A stretch of 8,789 nucleotides of DNA, from positions 1 to 8,789 of the forward strand of contig JABEUL010000022.1 of the NCBI GenBank assembly GCA_013044465.1, read 5' to 3'. The DNA is from Acidimicrobiales bacterium (GTDB lineage: Bacteria > Actinomycetota > Acidimicrobiia > Acidimicrobiales > JABEUL01). Each line of letters begins with the position of its first letter. The first letter of the stretch is position 1. A model generated the notes under the pieces. The model worked only from the letters and a program-made list of their open reading frames with translations, made no database searches and was not told the DNA's origin. Below are positions 6,197-8,789 of this stretch, piece by piece. A program made the position numbers and the translations under genes.

Positions 6197-7738
6197 ATGT
6201 ATCCAGGGACTTATGCAATTACGGATCCTGATAAAGCCGCCATAATCATGGCACGCTCCATGAGAACTGTAACCTATAAAGAGTTAGACACTGAGTCCAA
6301 CAAAATAGCTCATTTGCTGCAAGACAATGGGATTACTCGTGGAGATGTCATTGCCATTTTTGCCGAAAACATCCCTGAATACTTCTTTGTAACGTGGGCA
6401 GCGCAGAGAAGCGGGCTTTACTACACTGCAATCTCTTCACGACTCACTCCAGAAGAGGTGAGTTATATTGTCAATGACTGCGGAGCCAAAGCATTCTTCA
6501 CTTCGATCGAAAAAAGTGAAACAGCCACAAAAGCTCTAGAAGAGTGTCCTGGGGTAAGTCTGAAATATTGCATGGATGGAAGCGCCGATGGTTTTTTGGA
6601 TCTCAAAGACGTCAGCAAGACTTACCCAGGTGAGAAACTCGCCGATGAGGTAGAGGGAAGTGATCTTTTATATTCGTCTGGAACAACCGGCAAACCCAAA
6701 GGCGTCAAGCTACCTATCAAGTTTTCAGAAACTGGCACTTCATTTTCTATCCAACTTTTACTAGGTGGGCTCTACGGGGCAACAGCAAAATCTATTTATC
6801 TATCCCCAGCGCCCTTGTATCATGCCGCTCCATTGCGTTTCACAATGGCAATGCAGCGAATCGGTGGCACCGCAATTGTTATGGAGCACTTTGATCCCAT
6901 TGAGTATTTATCGTTAATTGAAAAATACAGTGTCACTCACAGCCAAGTGGTGCCTACTATGTTTGTAAGAATGCTCAAACTTGACGAAGCTGAACGGACA
7001 AAGTTTGACACTTCATCACTTAAATGCGTGATTCATGCCGCTGCTCCTTGCCCGGTTCCAGTTAAAGAGCAGATGATCAAATGGTGGGGTCCTATTATCA
7101 ATGAATACTATGCAGGAACCGAAGGAAATGGTTTTGTGGCGTGTGATTCCAGCCAGTGGTTAGATCACCGTGGAACAGTAGGAAAACCACTCATGGGAAA
7201 AGTACATATCTTAGATGAAAATGGTGAGACCGTCGAAGCCGGCATTGACGGAACAGTTTATTTTGAAGGTGCTACTTCATTTGAGTACTTAAATGATCCC
7301 GAGAAAACCGCCAACTCAAGAAACAAAAAAGGTTGGTCTACTCTAGGTGATATCGGTCATCTAGACAAGGATGGATTTTTATACCTCACCGATCGAAAGT
7401 CGTACATGATTATTTCAGGAGGAGTCAACATTTACCCACAGGAAGCTGAGAACTTGCTGGTTACCCATCCCAAAGTCTTAGATGTAGCTGTATTTGGGAT
7501 TCCTGATTCTGAACTTGGCGAGCAAGTTAAAGCTGTGGTTCAACCGATTTCCATGGATTTAGCTTCACCTGAGTTAGAGCAAGAACTAATAAAATTCTGC
7601 AAAGAACACTTGGCTTCTTTCAAATGCCCCAAGTCAGTGGATTTCGAAGAAGAGCTTCCAAGACACCCGACCGGCAAATTGTATAAGCGTCTTTTGCGTG
7701 ATCGGTACTGGTCGGAGCACAACACAAAAATACTTTAA
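6197..7738 (+). CDS. Acyl-CoA synthetase (AMP-forming), FadD-like
   Basis: The 513-residue protein is a complete ANL-superfamily acid-CoA ligase: it adenylates a carboxylic acid with ATP and passes the acyl group to CoA. Motifs in order are the P-loop Y-S-S-G-T-T-G-K-P-K-G-V (159-170), Y-Y-A-G-T-E-G (304-310), G-W-S-T-L-G-D-I-G (379-387) with the ribose-binding Asp-385, D-R-K-S-Y-M-I-I-S-G-G (399-409) at the hinge, and P-T-G-K-L-Y-K-R (491-498) with catalytic Lys-494. Length is normal. It resembles actinobacterial FadD4-type medium/long-chain or sterol/aromatic acid ligases, but specificity cannot be read from these motifs. It sits 43 bp after the FAD oxidoreductase and probably shares its promoter; no terminator separates them. 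GAGGAG at 6186-6191 supports the ATG start. Confidence 0.95.
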   Translation: MYPGTYAITDPDKAAIIMARSMRTVTYKELDTESNKIAHLLQDNGITRGDVIAIFAENIPEYFFVTWAAQRSGLYYTAISSRLTPEEVSYIVNDCGAKAFFTSIEKSETATKALEECPGVSLKYCMDGSADGFLDLKDVSKTYPGEKLADEVEGSDLLYSSGTTGKPKGVKLPIKFSETGTSFSIQLLLGGLYGATAKSIYLSPAPLYHAAPLRFTMAMQRIGGTAIVMEHFDPIEYLSLIEKYSVTHSQVVPTMFVRMLKLDEAERTKFDTSSLKCVIHAAAPCPVPVKEQMIKWWGPIINEYYAGTEGNGFVACDSSQWLDHRGTVGKPLMGKVHILDENGETVEAGIDGTVYFEGATSFEYLNDPEKTANSRNKKGWSTLGDIGHLDKDGFLYLTDRKSYMIISGGVNIYPQEAENLLVTHPKVLDVAVFGIPDSELGEQVKAVVQPISMDLASPELEQELIKFCKEHLASFKCPKSVDFEEELPRHPTGKLYKRLLRDRYWSEHNTKIL

Positions 7739-7750
7739 GTGAGGTGACAA

Positions 7751-7808
7751 CTCGGCTAAGTGGTAATCCACTACCTAAAACAATACTATTCCTAATTTAG
7801 CCACCGAG
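7751..7808 (+). other. Imperfect inverted repeat after the CoA-ligase gene (possible RNA structure)
   Basis: CTCGGCTAA at 7751-7759 can pair with TTAGCC-ACC-GAG at 7797-7808, a perfect 9-bp match apart from a 3-nt bulge. Inside it GTGG (7760-7763) and CCAC (7768-7771) form a small hairpin with a TAAT loop, leaving about 25 A-rich bases unpaired. No run of T follows, so it is not a standard intrinsic terminator. It could mark or protect the 3' end of the upstream mRNA, or be chance. Confidence 0.3.
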
Positions 7809-7823
7809 AGTGAATAGAAAAGC

Positions 7824-7847
7824 ACTTGTTGACATAACTTGTTACAT
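7824..7847 (+). repeat. Tandem direct repeat of ACTTGTT(g)ACAT upstream of the lectin gene
   Basis: ACTTGTTGACAT (7824-7835) and ACTTGTTACAT (7837-7847) are near-identical copies spaced one helical turn plus about two bases (13 bp). The first copy contains the TTGACA box. The layout suits an operator for a dimeric regulator, though two copies can arise by chance. Confidence 0.4.
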
Positions 7848-7862
7848 GACTTCTGCTACTAT
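7829..7862 (+). promoter_or_regulatory. Candidate promoter of the lectin-domain gene
   Basis: TTGACA at 7829-7834 is a perfect -35 box. TGCTACTAT at 7854-7862 fits an extended -10 (TGnTAnnnT). The spacing is 22 bp, longer than the 16-18 bp optimum, so the extended -10 may act mostly alone or the -35 may be fortuitous. Start would be near 7868-7870, giving a leader of about 45 nt. Confidence 0.4.
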
Positions 7863-7870
7863 TTTTAAAT

Positions 7871-7884
7871 CCTGTAATTACGGG
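7871..7884. promoter_or_regulatory. Palindrome at the predicted transcription start (operator candidate)
   Basis: GTAATTAC (7874-7881) is a perfect 8-bp palindrome, extended by CC and GG arms (with one T-G mismatch between) to 14 bp. It would lie just after the predicted start of the lectin transcript, a usual place for repressor binding. Function is inferred. Confidence 0.3.
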
Positions 7885-7900
7885 TTGAACTGGCAGTATT

Positions 7901-7907
7901 GGAAGGA
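7901..7907 (+). promoter_or_regulatory. Ribosome binding site supporting the GTG start at 7914
   Basis: GGAAGGA ends 6 nt before GTG. The later in-frame ATG at 7962 has only a weak, too-close AGG, so the GTG is the better start. Confidence 0.7.
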
Positions 7908-7913
7908 CTTAAC

Positions 7914-8789
7914 GTGGAGAGACAGAAAGAACCAAGTTCACTTACCCACTCGAGATCTAGGATGAAGAGAAGTCTTACAACACTGGCCAGGTTGATAATG
8001 ACAGGTCTGATTTTTATATCAGCACTTTTTTTCGGGTTTGCAGTAACTGCGCCAAAGGCATTTGCTTCTAGCGTCACTACATATTTAGACCATACCTTCG
8101 AAAACCGCACAGAGAGTGGTCGACTGGGGCTCCCAAACGTAGTTGGCTCTACAAATGTTGCTTGCCTAACTGCTGGAACAAATACTTCACAAGTGCCAAT
8201 TCCTGGTTGCAATTTAGCCACTCCAGATCCCCAAGGGCAAGGAGCCCTAAGGCTAACTGCGGCATTGAATAATCAAGCTGGTGGAGTCACAATGACTTCA
8301 GCATTTCCAACAACTTCTGGAATAGACGTCACTTTTGATACATACCAGTACGGCGGCACTGGCGCAGATGGAATTTCATTGGCCTTTTCAGTTGGAAATC
8401 CATCTGACCCTGTGCCCCCAAACACTACTGGACCAGCAGGTGGTCACTTGGGATACGCGGGTGGAACTGCAGCTCCTACTGGCAATGGTCTTCCCTACGG
8501 ATACTTGGGAATTGGAGCTGACAACTACGGAAACTATACGAACTCTACCTTCGATGGCTCTGGATGTACAGATCCCGCCTGGCTTACGAACGTAAATCCC
8601 CTAGGCACAGGGAATCCAGTCAACCTCACTATAAGAGGCCCGGGAAATGTTCAAGCAGGTTACTGTTTAATTGACTCCACTCTTAATACAGCGAATAAAG
8701 GTTTAAGTGGAACTTTCAACCCAGCTACACTTCCTCCGCCAAGGTCCAATGCACTCGTTCCGGTTGAGTTTGCAATGAACCCTTCCGGA
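7914..8789 (+). CDS. Secreted L-type lectin-domain protein, N-terminal part (partial)
   Basis: A 292-codon open frame runs from the GTG at 7914 to the window edge without a stop. It has a basic N-terminus (R/K to 26), a hydrophobic core (about 27-46) and a likely signal peptidase site A-P-K-A-F-A before Ser-52. The exported part matches the bacterial L-type (legume-like) lectin fold: G-A-L-R-L-T (110-115), F-D-T-Y-Q-Y-G-G-T-G-A-D-G-I-S-L-A-F (141-158) with metal-site Asp-152, G-Y-L-G-I-G-A-D-N-Y-G-N-Y (196-208) with Asp-203 and Asn-207, and L-T-I-R-G-P-G (238-244). Cys-84/99 and Cys-218/251 could form disulfides. Proteins of this type usually bind glycans at the cell surface and often carry long repeat regions and an anchor, which would lie beyond the edge. 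Ligand unknown. Its own upstream elements suggest a separate transcript. Confidence 0.85.
   Translation, partial: MERQKEPSSLTHSRSRMKRSLTTLARLIMTGLIFISALFFGFAVTAPKAFASSVTTYLDHTFENRTESGRLGLPNVVGSTNVACLTAGTNTSQVPIPGCNLATPDPQGQGALRLTAALNNQAGGVTMTSAFPTTSGIDVTFDTYQYGGTGADGISLAFSVGNPSDPVPPNTTGPAGGHLGYAGGTAAPTGNGLPYGYLGIGADNYGNYTNSTFDGSGCTDPAWLTNVNPLGTGNPVNLTIRGPGNVQAGYCLIDSTLNTANKGLSGTFNPATLPPPRSNALVPVEFAMNPSG

Noticed and set aside
7865..8221. 118-codon minus-strand open frame
   Set aside because: It overlaps the signal peptide and lectin domain of a well-supported plus-strand gene and shows no recognisable motif.
8335..8595. 86-codon plus-strand open frame in another frame of the lectin gene
   Set aside because: The lectin frame continues unbroken through this stretch with conserved motifs; there is no frameshift.
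1..8789. Search for CRISPR repeats, tRNA/rRNA genes, transposases, phage or toxin-antitoxin genes
   Set aside because: No repeat-spacer pattern, cloverleaf, rRNA stretch or matching protein motif was seen on either strand.

Overview
The window looks like a chromosomal piece of a bacterium with moderate-to-low G+C (roughly mid-40s per cent by eye), most likely an actinomycete-like (Actinomycetota) lineage. The clues are a histidinol dehydrogenase that begins MLKKLDLRG, resembling actinobacterial HisD; an MltG with a long, basic cytosolic N-terminus; the neighbouring ruvX and mltG genes; GTG and TTG starts; and a promoter that appears to give a leaderless mRNA. These are inferences from memory of families. 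No rRNA, tRNA, CRISPR array, insertion sequence or phage gene was found.

Positions 1-4681 hold a tightly packed leftward (minus-strand) cluster, in transcription order: tyrS (tyrosyl-tRNA synthetase), a small secreted or lipoprotein-like gene, a flavin-reductase-like gene, ruvX (Holliday junction resolvase-like nuclease), mltG (endolytic murein transglycosylase), a RimJ/RimL-type GNAT acetyltransferase, and the first 49 codons of hisD, cut by the window edge. The first four genes overlap by 4, 4 and 11 bp. The last joints are 44, 10 and 11 bp. It is probably one operon mixing translation, cell-wall, DNA and histidine functions. The hisD start is not explained by any ORF of 60 codons or more but is clear on translation.

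From 4723 the direction changes. A two-gene rightward unit encodes an FAD-dependent monooxygenase-type oxidoreductase and an acyl-CoA synthetase (AMP-forming). The pair suggests catabolism or modification of a carboxylic acid (fatty, aromatic or polycyclic), but the substrate cannot be read from the sequence. The 41 bp between tyrS and the oxidoreductase contain a well-spaced promoter whose predicted start falls on the GTG start codon.

From 7739 a 175-bp intergenic region carries an imperfect long inverted repeat, a direct repeat, a TTGACA box, an extended -10 and a palindrome. It precedes a GTG-started secreted protein with a clear signal peptide and an L-type (legume-like) lectin domain. 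That gene runs off the right edge and is probably the N-terminal part of a larger surface protein. I see no clearly new biological system. The most notable items are the lectin surface protein with its regulatory region, the oxidoreductase/CoA-ligase pair with its leaderless promoter, and the unusual make-up of the leftward cluster.
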